The notes beneath the pieces are model-generated. The model worked only from the letters and a program-made list of their open reading frames with translations. It searched no databases and had not been told where the DNA came from. Source: Chthonomonadales bacterium (GTDB lineage: Bacteria; Armatimonadota; Chthonomonadetes; Chthonomonadales; CAJBBX01). From it: DNA of 52,483 nt. The DNA lies in contig JAAYVH010000247.1 in assembly GCA_012517255.1 (NCBI GenBank), forward strand, positions 1-52,483. Reading direction: 5' to 3'. A program made the translations under genes and the position numbers. Below, piece after piece: positions 40,242 to 48,700 of the stretch. The first letter of the stretch is position 1; each line of letters begins with the position of its first letter.

Positions 40242-42589
40242 ATCCCGTGCTTCGCTCGCTCCTTGGCCTCGGCGAGGGTGCTGACCGATGGTCTCAGGGA
40301 CGCGTCACGCTCTCGGGTTGGTCCGTCGGCATGGCAGCGGCGATCCTGACCGCTTTCGCGCTCTGGACGTTCATGCAGTACTGGCGCGACGGAACAAGCC
40401 CGAGCTGGTGGATGAAAGCGCCGCTGGCGACGATGCGCATACTAGCGGCGGCCTGCCTTCTCATGATGCTCCTCGAGCCTCTGGTCACATGGACCAGGAC
40501 CTCTACGGTGAACCAGACGTTCATCGTGCTGGCCGACAGGTCCCCCAGCATGGAGTTCCTCGATCCCAGATTGCCGGATCGTCTGGCCGACCCGATCCGC
40601 AGGGCGACCGGTCGCGATCCTCGAGCGACACGCCGACGCGAGCTGGCGTCAGCAGTCCTGGCGGCAAAGAACGCCGATGTGCTGGCACGCCTCGGACGCC
40701 GCTTCGATCTTCGGGGCTACGTCTTCGACGATGATGCGACCGTGGCGGACCTGCGTACGGCGCTGACGGCACAGGGGGCGAGCGGCGCGGCGACGCAGAT
40801 CGGCACGGCGCTGCGCACAGCCCTTGACGACAACACCGGAGCTCCGGTTGCCGGAATCCTGATCGTAAGCGACGGAGGATCCAATCTGGGTGACGATCCC
40901 GTCGTCTGGGCCAGACGTGCCCGAGCGCTCGGCATCCCTGTGCACACGCTGGGGATCGGCGATCCTACCCCCACCCGCGACATCGCCGTCTCAGAGGCGC
41001 TAGCCGATCGGGTGGTTCGGAAGGACAGCGAGGTCCGCGTGTTCGTTGGCGTCAGAAACCGCGGCTTCGGCGGTCGAACGGTGACCCTTACGCTGACGCG
41101 CAACGGTGCGCCGGTCGCCTCGCGAACCGTGACGCTGGCATCCGACGACGCCAAGCAGACCGTGTCGTTCACGTACACTCCCAAGCAGGTCGGGCAGTTC
41201 ACCTACTCCGTCGCGGTGACTCGTCTGCCGGACGAGACCACCTATGACAACAACGCGCGCCGGTACTTTCAGCAGGTCGTGGACAAGAAGTTGCGCGTGC
41301 TGTATGTCGAGGGCGAGCCGCGCTGGGAGTACCGCTACCTGCGCAATGCCATCCTCCGCGATGATCAGATCGGCTTCGCCTGCTTCCGAACGGACGTCCC
41401 CGACAGACCCGTCGCCGAAGGCAATCTTCCCGTCACGGCCTTTCCTTCTGACGAGAGGCAGCTGTTCGCCTACGACATCCTCATCCTTGGCGACGTACCG
41501 CGCCAGAGCCTGCAGAACACCCATCTGCGTGCGATCCGGCGGTTCGTCGAGGACCGTGGCGGCAGTCTCATTGTCATCGCCGGCGAGCGTCACATGCCCC
41601 ACGCCTACGCCGACACGATCATCGAGCCGCTGTTCCCTCTGTCGGTGGGAACGGCGCCCGACCCCGTGATCATGGACGAACCGTTCCAGTGGCAGCGCAC
41701 TCCGGCGGGGGCTCAGGATCCCGTGCTGAGGATGCATCCGGACCCCGCAGAAGACGAGCGCATCTGGCGGGACCTGCCGGGGATGCTCTGGATGGCAGGG
41801 TCGCAACGCGCCAAGCCGGGGGCGACGGTCCTCGCCGTCAATCCTGCGCGCAGCACCGCGGCCGGCCCTCGACCCGTTGTGGCGGTGCAGCCCTACGGCG
41901 CCGGACGATGTCTGATGATCATGACCGACAGCACATGGCGGTGGCGCTGGAAGGTCGGCGACCGGCACTTCTACCGGTTCTGGGGCCAGGTGCTTCGCAC
42001 CATGACGCCGCTCGACAACCCGGGCGGCAATCGCTTCGCGCAGATCAGCGTGGACCGTGCCGAATACCGCCCGGGCGATCGCGTGCAGGTGACTGCACGG
42101 CTTCTCGATGAGTTCTACCGGCCCAGTCGTCTTCCGCAACTCACCGCCACTCTGTCGCGCGTGGGCTCGGAAGTACCGGGGCTGGGCTCGGAGCGCAGGT
42201 CCGTCAGCCTGCGCGCCGTGGCCGGGTCTCCCGGACTGTTCACCGCTGACCTGACAGCGCCGAGCGCAGGCGAGTACAGCCTGTCGCTGCGCGCTCCGGA
42301 AGGCGGCGACGCTGGAGCGACGACGCGGTTCCTCGTGCAGCAGGTATCGTTGGAAGCCCAGCAGCCTGAGATGCACGAGGCCACGTTGCGGCGCATCGCC
42401 GAGGCAGGCGGGGGCAGGTACCTGCGGGCCGAAGACGTCGCGGCATGGGCGGAGGCTCTGCGAGCCAAGCCGCTGACGGTCAAGACGACCGCTGAGACGC
42501 CGATCTGGCACGCTCCCATCGTCCTCATCGTTGCGATTACGCTGCTTGCCACGGAGTGGCTGCTCCGGCGGCGTGCCGGACTAACATGA
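40238..42589 (+). CDS. Membrane VWA/glutamine-amidotransferase-like protein
   Basis: 783 residues starting within the previous stop (ATGA). Two N-terminal helices (SVGMAAAILTAFALWTFMQYW, MRILAAACLLMMLLEPLV) precede a VWA domain with a degenerate-looking MIDAS motif (VLADRSPSM) and GILIVSDGGSNLGDD. Next is an Ig-like region (TLTRNGAPVASRTVTL), then a GATase1-like domain (LRVLYVEGEPRWEYRYLRNA, FAYDILILGDVPR, GGSLIVIAGERH), another Ig-like region, and a C-terminal helix ending WLLRRRAG. This is a common last member of MoxR/DUF58/BatA operons in Planctomycetes-like bacteria. Function unknown. Transcription of the operon probably ends in the following 100 bases, where the next promoter lies. Confidence 0.85.
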   Translation: MNPVLRSLLGLGEGADRWSQGRVTLSGWSVGMAAAILTAFALWTFMQYWRDGTSPSWWMKAPLATMRILAAACLLMMLLEPLVTWTRTSTVNQTFIVLADRSPSMEFLDPRLPDRLADPIRRATGRDPRATRRRELASAVLAAKNADVLARLGRRFDLRGYVFDDDATVADLRTALTAQGASGAATQIGTALRTALDDNTGAPVAGILIVSDGGSNLGDDPVVWARRARALGIPVHTLGIGDPTPTRDIAVSEALADRVVRKDSEVRVFVGVRNRGFGGRTVTLTLTRNGAPVASRTVTLASDDAKQTVSFTYTPKQVGQFTYSVAVTRLPDETTYDNNARRYFQQVVDKKLRVLYVEGEPRWEYRYLRNAILRDDQIGFACFRTDVPDRPVAEGNLPVTAFPSDERQLFAYDILILGDVPRQSLQNTHLRAIRRFVEDRGGSLIVIAGERHMPHAYADTIIEPLFPLSVGTAPDPVIMDEPFQWQRTPAGAQDPVLRMHPDPAEDERIWRDLPGMLWMAGSQRAKPGATVLAVNPARSTAAGPRPVVAVQPYGAGRCLMIMTDSTWRWRWKVGDRHFYRFWGQVLRTMTPLDNPGGNRFAQISVDRAEYRPGDRVQVTARLLDEFYRPSRLPQLTATLSRVGSEVPGLGSERRSVSLRAVAGSPGLFTADLTAPSAGEYSLSLRAPEGGDAGATTRFLVQQVSLEAQQPEMHEATLRRIAEAGGGRYLRAEDVAAWAEALRAKPLTVKTTAETPIWHAPIVLIVAITLLATEWLLRRRAGLT

Positions 42590-42614
42590 CGGCGCCGTCG
42601 CAGAACCCGTCAGT

Positions 42615-42643
42615 TTGACCCTGCGTATAGGCAAGTGTATAAT
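42615..42643 (+). promoter_or_regulatory. Consensus sigma-70 promoter upstream of the S41 protease pair
   Basis: TTGACC (42615-42620), a 17-base spacer and TATAAT (42638-42643). The predicted transcript start near 42650 leaves a leader of about 45 bases before the TTG start at 42694. Confidence 0.85.
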
Positions 42644-42693
42644 CACCCAACGTACGCCGCCCGAGCATGAGGCGGCACAGAGTGGAGGTCAGC

Positions 42694-44097
42694 TTGGTCA
42701 GGATCATGCGCACATCGGCGCGGATCGGCATATTGGCGTTGTTGGCGGTGGGGTCGGTAGCGATCGGCATCCAGCTCGGCGCCTACACCTTCCGCCAGAG
42801 GGATCCCCTCGCAGGCGCCACTGCAGCGAGCGAGGCGGGAAGCGGTCTCGGCTTCTCGAATCTCGATGAGCTTTCGTGGTCGCAGCAACCGTCGCCGCTC
42901 CAGACGATGAGTGACGTGCTGGAGATGGTGGAATCGGAGTATGTCGAGAAGGTGGACGCCGACGACAAGTTCGCGGTCGGCGCCGCGCGCACCATGCTGT
43001 ACACGCTGGATGACCCGCGCACGCGCTACTGGGCTCCCGATCAGACCGCCCTTCTCGAGCAGCAGCTCGACGGCAAGTTCGTCGGCATCGGCGCAGTGCT
43101 GGCCGTGGTGAAGGAGAAGCGCGATGAGGTGGAGCAGCGACGCGTATGCGTGATTGCGCCCGTTCCGGGTGGTCCCTGCGACGCTGCAGGCGTGCGCGCG
43201 GGCGACTACATCACGGGCATTGACGGTCGCTGGGTGATCGCCTATGATCCCCGTCTCGATCTCAACCGCATGACGCTTCGCACCATGCCCGAACGCGAGT
43301 ACCGGGAGAAGATCAAGGATGCCACCAAGAAGCTTCAGGACGGCATCTCGTGGCCGCGCGCGCTGGAGCAGCTCACCCAGCCGACCGGCAAGCCCCTGGA
43401 GCTTACGATCGAGCGCAAAAGCGCGCCTGCGCCCATCACCGTGAAGGTAACCCGTAACGAAACGCAGGTAGCGCCGGTGGAGTTCCACACCGTCGCGCCG
43501 GGCACCGGCTATCTTCGCATCACGCAGTTCACTGCCTCCGCACCCGCGCAGGTAACCTCCGCGCTCAAGACGTCAGGCCGTCCGGCGCGTGTGATCCTCG
43601 ATCTACGCGATAACGCCGGCGGTCCCGATCTGGCCGGTCCCAAGAGCGTGGTTTCCTCGGCGGCGGCTGTCCTCTCGGCGCTCGGTTTCAGCGGGGAGTT
43701 CGGCAAGATCGCTCGAGGTTCATCGCGGCACCCCATCGCGTCGGCAGCTCAGAGCGGATCATCTTCAGGAACGCGGCCGTCTGTGGCCGTACTGATCAAC
43801 AAGGGAACGGCCAACATCGCGGAGGTCGCCGCCGCCTACCTGCAGGCCAGGGCCGGCGCCAAGCTGATCGGCGCGCCCTCTCAAGGCGACAGCTCCTATC
43901 AGAAGCTGATCAAACTGAGCCTGGGAGCCATGACGCTGACCGCAGGATCGTACTTTACCGTTGCCGGAAAGGCGGTGCCGGCGACCGGCTTGAGCCCCGA
44001 CGTACCGGTCGCAACGGGCGGTCCGAGGTGGGAGAAGGATGCGGCGGTGAACAAGGCCTTGGCGTTGCTGGGGCGAGCTCAGGGAGGGCGATCGTGA
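42694..44097 (+). CDS. S41-family C-terminal-processing-protease homolog lacking the catalytic Ser and Lys
   Basis: 467 residues from a TTG at 42694, chosen for GGAGGTC five bases upstream; the ATG at 42706 is too far from it. A signal-anchor (IGILALLAVGSVAIGIQLGAY) precedes an S41 N-domain (LEMVESEYVEKVDADDKFAVG, LYTLDDPRTRYW), a PDZ domain (VIAPVPGGPCDAAGVRAGDYITGIDG) and the core (RVILDLRDNAGG). In active members the nucleophile is the first Ser of SASE and the Lys lies 25 residues on. Here the segment reads NKGTANIAEV, so Asn374 replaces Ser, and 25 residues later Asp399 replaces Lys. The protein is therefore a probable pseudoprotease. Its stop overlaps the start of an intact homolog. Confidence 0.88.
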   Translation: MVRIMRTSARIGILALLAVGSVAIGIQLGAYTFRQRDPLAGATAASEAGSGLGFSNLDELSWSQQPSPLQTMSDVLEMVESEYVEKVDADDKFAVGAARTMLYTLDDPRTRYWAPDQTALLEQQLDGKFVGIGAVLAVVKEKRDEVEQRRVCVIAPVPGGPCDAAGVRAGDYITGIDGRWVIAYDPRLDLNRMTLRTMPEREYREKIKDATKKLQDGISWPRALEQLTQPTGKPLELTIERKSAPAPITVKVTRNETQVAPVEFHTVAPGTGYLRITQFTASAPAQVTSALKTSGRPARVILDLRDNAGGPDLAGPKSVVSSAAAVLSALGFSGEFGKIARGSSRHPIASAAQSGSSSGTRPSVAVLINKGTANIAEVAAAYLQARAGAKLIGAPSQGDSSYQKLIKLSLGAMTLTAGSYFTVAGKAVPATGLSPDVPVATGGPRWEKDAAVNKALALLGRAQGGRS

Positions 44098-45482
44098 GCG
44101 ATTGGCATACCGCGACGGATCCGGTGCCCACGCACACCACGAACCGCAGCTTCGTTCGTGTTGCCGCGTTTGTGGCGCTGATAGGCCTCGTCTTCGGTTT
44201 CGCAGGCCCCACCCTTGATCAGGCCGCCGCGCGGCGTTTCAAGCGGCAGGGCACGGATCTCCTGAGGAGCAGCCTCGGAGTGCCCGCCGCCGACGCTCAG
44301 GCGACTGCCGGCCCTGTGGCGCTGACGAGCGAGATACTGACCGTGCTGAAGCGCGACTACTCGCGCGCCACGATTGACGACAAGAAGACCCGGGAGCTGA
44401 CCTACGCCGCCATCCAGGGCATGTTGGCAACCCTCAACGATCCGTTCACGGGCTTCCTGGACCCCGACGACTGGCTGCAGATGCAGCAGACGACTCAGGG
44501 CTCGTTCGAAGGCATCGGCGCCGTGCTCGAACCCTACGGTCGCGATGTTCGCGTCGTGCGCCCCATTCCCGGCAGCCCGGCCTTCCTGGTCGGGCTCAAG
44601 GCCGGTGACATTATCCTGAGCGTTGGCACCCACGACCACGACACCGGCAAGCTCATCAAGACGACGCCGACGCTGGGCAAGGGCATCAACGATGTCGTGA
44701 AGCTCATCAAGGGCCCGAGAGGCACCAAGGTCACCGTCACGGTCCTGCGCCAGAATGCCTCGAAGCCGCTGTCGTTCGTGATCGTGCGGAAGCACATCGA
44801 GCCTCCGGTCATCAACGCCTGGATGGAAGACACCGACCGGAAGATCGCGCGCATCGTGCTCAACGAGTTCAACGAGCGCGCGGACGATCAGCTATGGAGA
44901 GCGTGGACGGACCTGAAGAAACAGGGCGCCCGCGCGCTGGTTCTCGATCTCCGCTACAATCCGGGCGGTCTGCTGGAGATGGCGGTTCGGATCGGCAGTC
45001 GCTTCGTGGACCGTGGCGCCATCGTCATCGTGCAGGAGAAGAACGGCGTCCGGCACACGCTGGAAGCCAATCCCCGGCTGCCCAAAGTCGGCGACATTCC
45101 GGTGGCTGTGCTCATCAATGAATCGAGCGCCAGCGCGTCGGAGATCGTCGCGGGGGCCATCAAGGATCACCATCGGGGCAAGCTCATCGGTCAGCACACG
45201 TTCGGCAAGGGCCTGGTGCAGACGCTGTTCCCGCTGGGCGACGGATCGGCGTTGCGACTTACCACGGCGAAGTACTTCACGCCGTCGGGACGTGACATCA
45301 ACAACAAGTACGACGAGGAAAAGCGGCCCATCTTCGGTTCCGGCGGCATCATGCCGGACATAGCGGTGGAGCAGTCGCCCGACTGGGTGGATCAGCAGTT
45401 TGAGGACAAGGAACACGACACGCAACTGAAGAAAGCCCTCGAGGTGCTCCGCACCGACCTTCAGGTGGCAGCGCGCCGCTAA
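44094..45482 (+). CDS. S41-family C-terminal processing protease (active type)
   Basis: 462 residues from a GTG overlapping the previous stop (GTGA), with a GGGAGGG site. An N-terminal anchor (VRVAAFVALIGLVFGFAGPTL) precedes the domain with AAIQGMLATLNDPFTGFLDPDD, a PDZ domain (PIPGSPAFLVGLKAGDIILSVG), ARALVLDLRYNPGGLLEMAV, and NESSASASEIVAGAIKDHHRG with Ser347, then TFGKG with Lys372, exactly 25 residues apart as in Prc and D1 processing protease. It probably trims C-termini of exported proteins. It is paired with the inactive homolog upstream and followed by a strong hairpin. Confidence 0.95.
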   Translation: MSDWHTATDPVPTHTTNRSFVRVAAFVALIGLVFGFAGPTLDQAAARRFKRQGTDLLRSSLGVPAADAQATAGPVALTSEILTVLKRDYSRATIDDKKTRELTYAAIQGMLATLNDPFTGFLDPDDWLQMQQTTQGSFEGIGAVLEPYGRDVRVVRPIPGSPAFLVGLKAGDIILSVGTHDHDTGKLIKTTPTLGKGINDVVKLIKGPRGTKVTVTVLRQNASKPLSFVIVRKHIEPPVINAWMEDTDRKIARIVLNEFNERADDQLWRAWTDLKKQGARALVLDLRYNPGGLLEMAVRIGSRFVDRGAIVIVQEKNGVRHTLEANPRLPKVGDIPVAVLINESSASASEIVAGAIKDHHRGKLIGQHTFGKGLVQTLFPLGDGSALRLTTAKYFTPSGRDINNKYDEEKRPIFGSGGIMPDIAVEQSPDWVDQQFEDKEHDTQLKKALEVLRTDLQVAARR

Positions 45483-45489
45483 CAGGGTA

Positions 45490-45528
45490 CGCCGGGCCGT
45501 GGCCGGAACACCCCTCCACGGCTCGGCG
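45490..45528 (+). terminator. Hairpin after the S41 protease pair
   Basis: A 13-bp stem with one G-T pair (CGCCGGGCCGTGG / CCACGGCTCGGCG) and a 13-base loop, starting eight bases after the stop codon. The tail TCTTATC is only weakly T-rich, so termination efficiency is uncertain. Confidence 0.6.
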
Positions 45529-45632
45529 TCTTATCATGCGCGTCGCGGCCGACGTGCATGGGCCGCGAGGCAACGTCCGGCGGGTAGAATAAGCCGTCGC
45601 GGCGTTATCTCTAGCCTGCGCGGTATGTTAGT

Positions 45633-46835
45633 GTGTCATTGACTTCACAAACCTACGGATACATTGCAGCGGGCCTCTACTGGGTCCTGATCCTCTGCTG
45701 GCTTCTGATCCTCGTCTTCTATTGGCGCGAGCATCGGCGGCTCCGCACGCTCGAATCCATCGTCGGCACGATGCTGGTGGTCGTTTTCCTCGATGGCGCG
45801 CGCACGCTGCTGGAGAACGTCTACTTCGGAACGGTCTACACCGCCCGCGCCGGGATCCTGCCTTCGGACATTTACGAGCTCCTCTCGGATCCCCAACTGG
45901 TCATTGTGCCCAAGCTCATCAACCTTGCTTCGGCGACCGTGATCATCATGGTCCTGGTGCGCCAATGGTTCCCGGCCATGCGCGACGAGCTGGACCGGCA
46001 ACGGCAGACGGCCGAGCTATATGAGCAGCTCCAGAAGGCCCACGAGTCCATGCAGGCCGCTCATGACGAGCTCACCAAAGCCCACGGCGAGCTTCGCCGC
46101 ACGCACGAGGAGCTCAGCCATACGCATGCAGAACTGCGAGCGGCGCGCGAAGCCCAGGATGCGCTCACGCACATGATCGTCCACGACATGCGAACGCCGT
46201 TGACGAGCATCATTACAGGCCTGCAGACCGTTCAGCAGACGGAATACGATCCCGAGATCACCCCGGAGATGGTCGATCACGCTCTCACCGGCGCCAACCG
46301 GCTGCTCCTCATGGTCAATGATCTGCTCGACATCTCCAAGATGGAATCGGGCATGATGACCCTGACGCCGGACATCTTCCCGGTCAAGCAGCCCATTGAC
46401 GTGGCGGTCACGCTGGTGGGTCCTCTGGCGCGCGAGAAGGGCATTACCATCGAAGTTCGGCACGAGGAACGGGATGAAGTGCAGGCCGATCGCGAGCTTG
46501 TGCGACGCATCATGGTCAACCTGCTGGGCAATGCGCTGAAGTACGCCCCGCGAGGCGGGCAGATCAACGTGGCGGTGGAGCGCTCGGGCAGAGCCACCCT
46601 GCGGATAAGCGTCAGCGACAACGGACCCGGCATACCTCCCGAGCATCAGTCTCGCATCTTCGATAAGTTCCACCAGGTTGCCAACGGCGAGAACAACGGC
46701 GTGCCCTCGACGGGGCTGGGACTGACGTTCTGCAAGATGGCGGTGGAGGTCCTCGGCGGAGACATCGGCGTGCAGAGCGCCCTGGGGGAGGGCAGCACCT
46801 TCTACTTCACCTTGCCGGCCGCCGTCACGGACTGA
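45633..46835 (+). CDS. Membrane sensor histidine kinase
   Basis: 400 residues from a GTG; no good ribosome site is visible. Three hydrophobic helices (about 10-31, 43-60, 91-112) are followed by a long coiled coil (about 114-178) with repeated AHxEL units such as KAHGELRRTHEELSHTHAEL. Then come the H-box IVHDMRTPLTS (His184), N-box NLLGNALKYAP, G1 VSDNGPGIPP and G2 STGLGLTF. All kinase motifs are intact. The sensor region is short and has no PAS or GAF domain. No response regulator lies nearby, so it is an orphan. The HDMRTP form of the H-box is found in cyanobacterial and delta-proteobacterial hybrid-type kinases. Confidence 0.93.
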   Translation: MSLTSQTYGYIAAGLYWVLILCWLLILVFYWREHRRLRTLESIVGTMLVVVFLDGARTLLENVYFGTVYTARAGILPSDIYELLSDPQLVIVPKLINLASATVIIMVLVRQWFPAMRDELDRQRQTAELYEQLQKAHESMQAAHDELTKAHGELRRTHEELSHTHAELRAAREAQDALTHMIVHDMRTPLTSIITGLQTVQQTEYDPEITPEMVDHALTGANRLLLMVNDLLDISKMESGMMTLTPDIFPVKQPIDVAVTLVGPLAREKGITIEVRHEERDEVQADRELVRRIMVNLLGNALKYAPRGGQINVAVERSGRATLRISVSDNGPGIPPEHQSRIFDKFHQVANGENNGVPSTGLGLTFCKMAVEVLGGDIGVQSALGEGSTFYFTLPAAVTD

Positions 46836-46859
46836 CGGGTATGCCGCGCCTCCGCGCTG

Positions 46860-47351
46860 TTACGCCCGGGGCCGCCTGCGCTCCATGGCCCAACTGTCGT
46901 TGCGAATCCGGAACGTAGCCTGGCCGGTTCGCACGAATCCGAGACTGGCATAGAGCCGTTCGGCACGCGTGTTGGTCTTGACGACGTTGAGCATCAGCGC
47001 GGGCACGCCGCGGCTGTCGGACTCCGCGATCAGACGCTCCATGATCTGCCTGCCATAGCCCTGCCCGATCACGTCATCATGCAGACCGATTCCCAGCATG
47101 GGGCGCGGCGTATCCAGCCCCTGTATGAAGCCGTGGCCCAGAATGCGCCCGCTGCTGTCAAACAAACCGAGGCTCAGGCATACCCCGTCGCGTACGAGGG
47201 CCAGATGCTCACTAACCGTGTCAGGCGCGACAACGCCCACCGGTAGGAAGTCCCGAGCAACGGCCTCGGACAGCGACCGGTAGAAATCCAGCAGCGCCTC
47301 GGCGTCGCCATCGCCAAGCGGTTGTATGGTCAGAGGCGGTTCAGGCAGCAT
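46860..47351 (-). CDS. GNAT-family N-acetyltransferase
   Basis: 163 residues from the ATG at 47351 (MLPEPPLTIQPL); an earlier in-frame start at 47378 is possible. Core motifs: GRILGHGFIQG, LGIGLHDDVIGQGYGRQIMERLIAES (acetyl-CoA-binding loop QGYGR) and LNVVKTNTRAERLYASLGFVRTG. The substrate is unknown. The start lies inside the 3' end of the sulfatase-maturase gene, overlapping it by about 22 bases, so the three genes sulfatase, maturase and GNAT form one minus-strand operon. Confidence 0.88.
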   Translation of the reverse strand: MLPEPPLTIQPLGDGDAEALLDFYRSLSEAVARDFLPVGVVAPDTVSEHLALVRDGVCLSLGLFDSSGRILGHGFIQGLDTPRPMLGIGLHDDVIGQGYGRQIMERLIAESDSRGVPALMLNVVKTNTRAERLYASLGFVRTGQATFRIRNDSWAMERRRPRA

Positions 47352-48700
47352 TGCTTGAACTTGCGTCCGCTTCCGCATGGACAGGGATCGTTGCGCCCCG
47401 GAGCATGGCGCACAACGGCGGCATTCTGAGACGGTCCGACGACATGGGGAGCTCGGGCGTGGGCATACATGCTCATGATTTCCGCCGGAGCTCGGTTGGC
47501 CTGCAAGAGCTGGGTCATCAGGCGCATATCACGATCAATGTGCTTGAAGAAGCGCTTGTAGGAAGGACACAGATAGTTGAGCCCGGGCTCGCCGTCGGGC
47601 GTCCGCACGAAGCGGTGCTTCGGGCACTCTCCCCGGCACGCGAACAGCACTTCGCACGAGCGGCAGTAGGCTGGCAATGTATCGCGCTTGGCTTCGCCAA
47701 ACGCAAGCTGCTGCCTGGAGAGCACCATATCCTTGATGCCGACTTCCATGACGTTGCCGAGCCGGTGTTCGGGATAGACGTAGTGGTCGCAGGCATAGAG
47801 ATCGCCGTTATGCTCGATTGCCAGCCCCCGGCCGCAGGTCTCGGCGAACACGCACAGAGAGGCGCCTGCGCCCGCCCAGATGCCCAGAGCCGTGTCGAAT
47901 ATCTGCACAAACACGCGAGCCACGTCGTTGCGCACCCATTCGTCATAGATCGCGCAGAGAAAGACGCCGAACTGCTCGGCCTCGACGCTCCATTCGGTCA
48001 CGCGTGGCGCTCTCGTGTCGTCGTCAAGGTCCGGCGGGCCGGCCAGCGCATGCCCCGACGGCGCCGGCTCGGCGACTGCCTCCGGCGGCATCCGCTCGAC
48101 GAGCGGTATGAACTGCAGGAACCGGGAGCCTGCCTGCTTGAGGAACCGGTAGACCTCGAGCGGATGATGCGCGTTCAGCCGGTTCACCACAGTCAGCGTA
48201 TTGAACTCGACGCGATGCTTCTGCATGAGCTCAAGACCGCGCATCACCCGATCGAAGGACGGTCTGTCTCGCTTGTCGCGCCTGTAAGCGTCATGCAGAT
48301 CCCGGGGTCCATCGAGGCTCAGTCCCACCAGGAAGTCGTTGTCGTGGAGGAACCGGCACCACTCATCATCGAGGAGCGTGCCGTTGGTCTGAATGGCGTT
48401 GCTGATCCGCTTGCCGCGTGCGTGCCTCTTCTGCAGCTCAACAGCCTTGCGGAAGAACCGCACCCCCAGGAGAGTAGGCTCTCCGCCTTGCCACGCGAAG
48501 TTGACCTCGGGCACTTCCTGCGCGGCAATGTAGTCCCTGATGTACCGCTCGAGCACTTCGTCCGACATGGCCCAGCGCCGGTTGCCGGGATAGAGATCCT
48601 CCTTTTGCAGATAGAAGCAGTAGCGGCAGTCGAGGTTGCAGATCGGCCCGATCGGCTTCGTCATGATGTGGAAAGCCAGCGGTCCGGCAGGCTGATTCAT
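47330..48700 (-). CDS. Radical-SAM anaerobic sulfatase-maturating enzyme with C-terminal SEC-C motif
   Basis: 456 residues. The radical-SAM cluster motif CNLDCRYC (Cys21, 25, 28) follows FHIMTKPIGPI, the exact anSME opening. WQGGEPTLLG binds SAM. SPASM-type cysteines for auxiliary clusters lie in ETCGRG, YACDHYVYPEHRLGN, YCRSCEVLFACRGECPK and LNYLCPSY. The enzyme oxidises a Cys or Ser of sulfatases to formylglycine without oxygen. The adjacent sulfatase has the target CAPSR, and the two genes overlap by four bases. The last 20 residues (GRNDPCPCGSGRKFKQCC) are a SEC-C zinc motif, an addition often found on anSMEs and on SecA. Confidence 0.95.
   Translation of the reverse strand: MNQPAGPLAFHIMTKPIGPICNLDCRYCFYLQKEDLYPGNRRWAMSDEVLERYIRDYIAAQEVPEVNFAWQGGEPTLLGVRFFRKAVELQKRHARGKRISNAIQTNGTLLDDEWCRFLHDNDFLVGLSLDGPRDLHDAYRRDKRDRPSFDRVMRGLELMQKHRVEFNTLTVVNRLNAHHPLEVYRFLKQAGSRFLQFIPLVERMPPEAVAEPAPSGHALAGPPDLDDDTRAPRVTEWSVEAEQFGVFLCAIYDEWVRNDVARVFVQIFDTALGIWAGAGASLCVFAETCGRGLAIEHNGDLYACDHYVYPEHRLGNVMEVGIKDMVLSRQQLAFGEAKRDTLPAYCRSCEVLFACRGECPKHRFVRTPDGEPGLNYLCPSYKRFFKHIDRDMRLMTQLLQANRAPAEIMSMYAHARAPHVVGPSQNAAVVRHAPGRNDPCPCGSGRKFKQCCLNRL

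Noticed and set aside
45575-45632. TAGAAT at 45585-45590 as a promoter for the histidine kinase
   Set aside because: No acceptable -35 box at 16-18 bases, so it was left out of the features.
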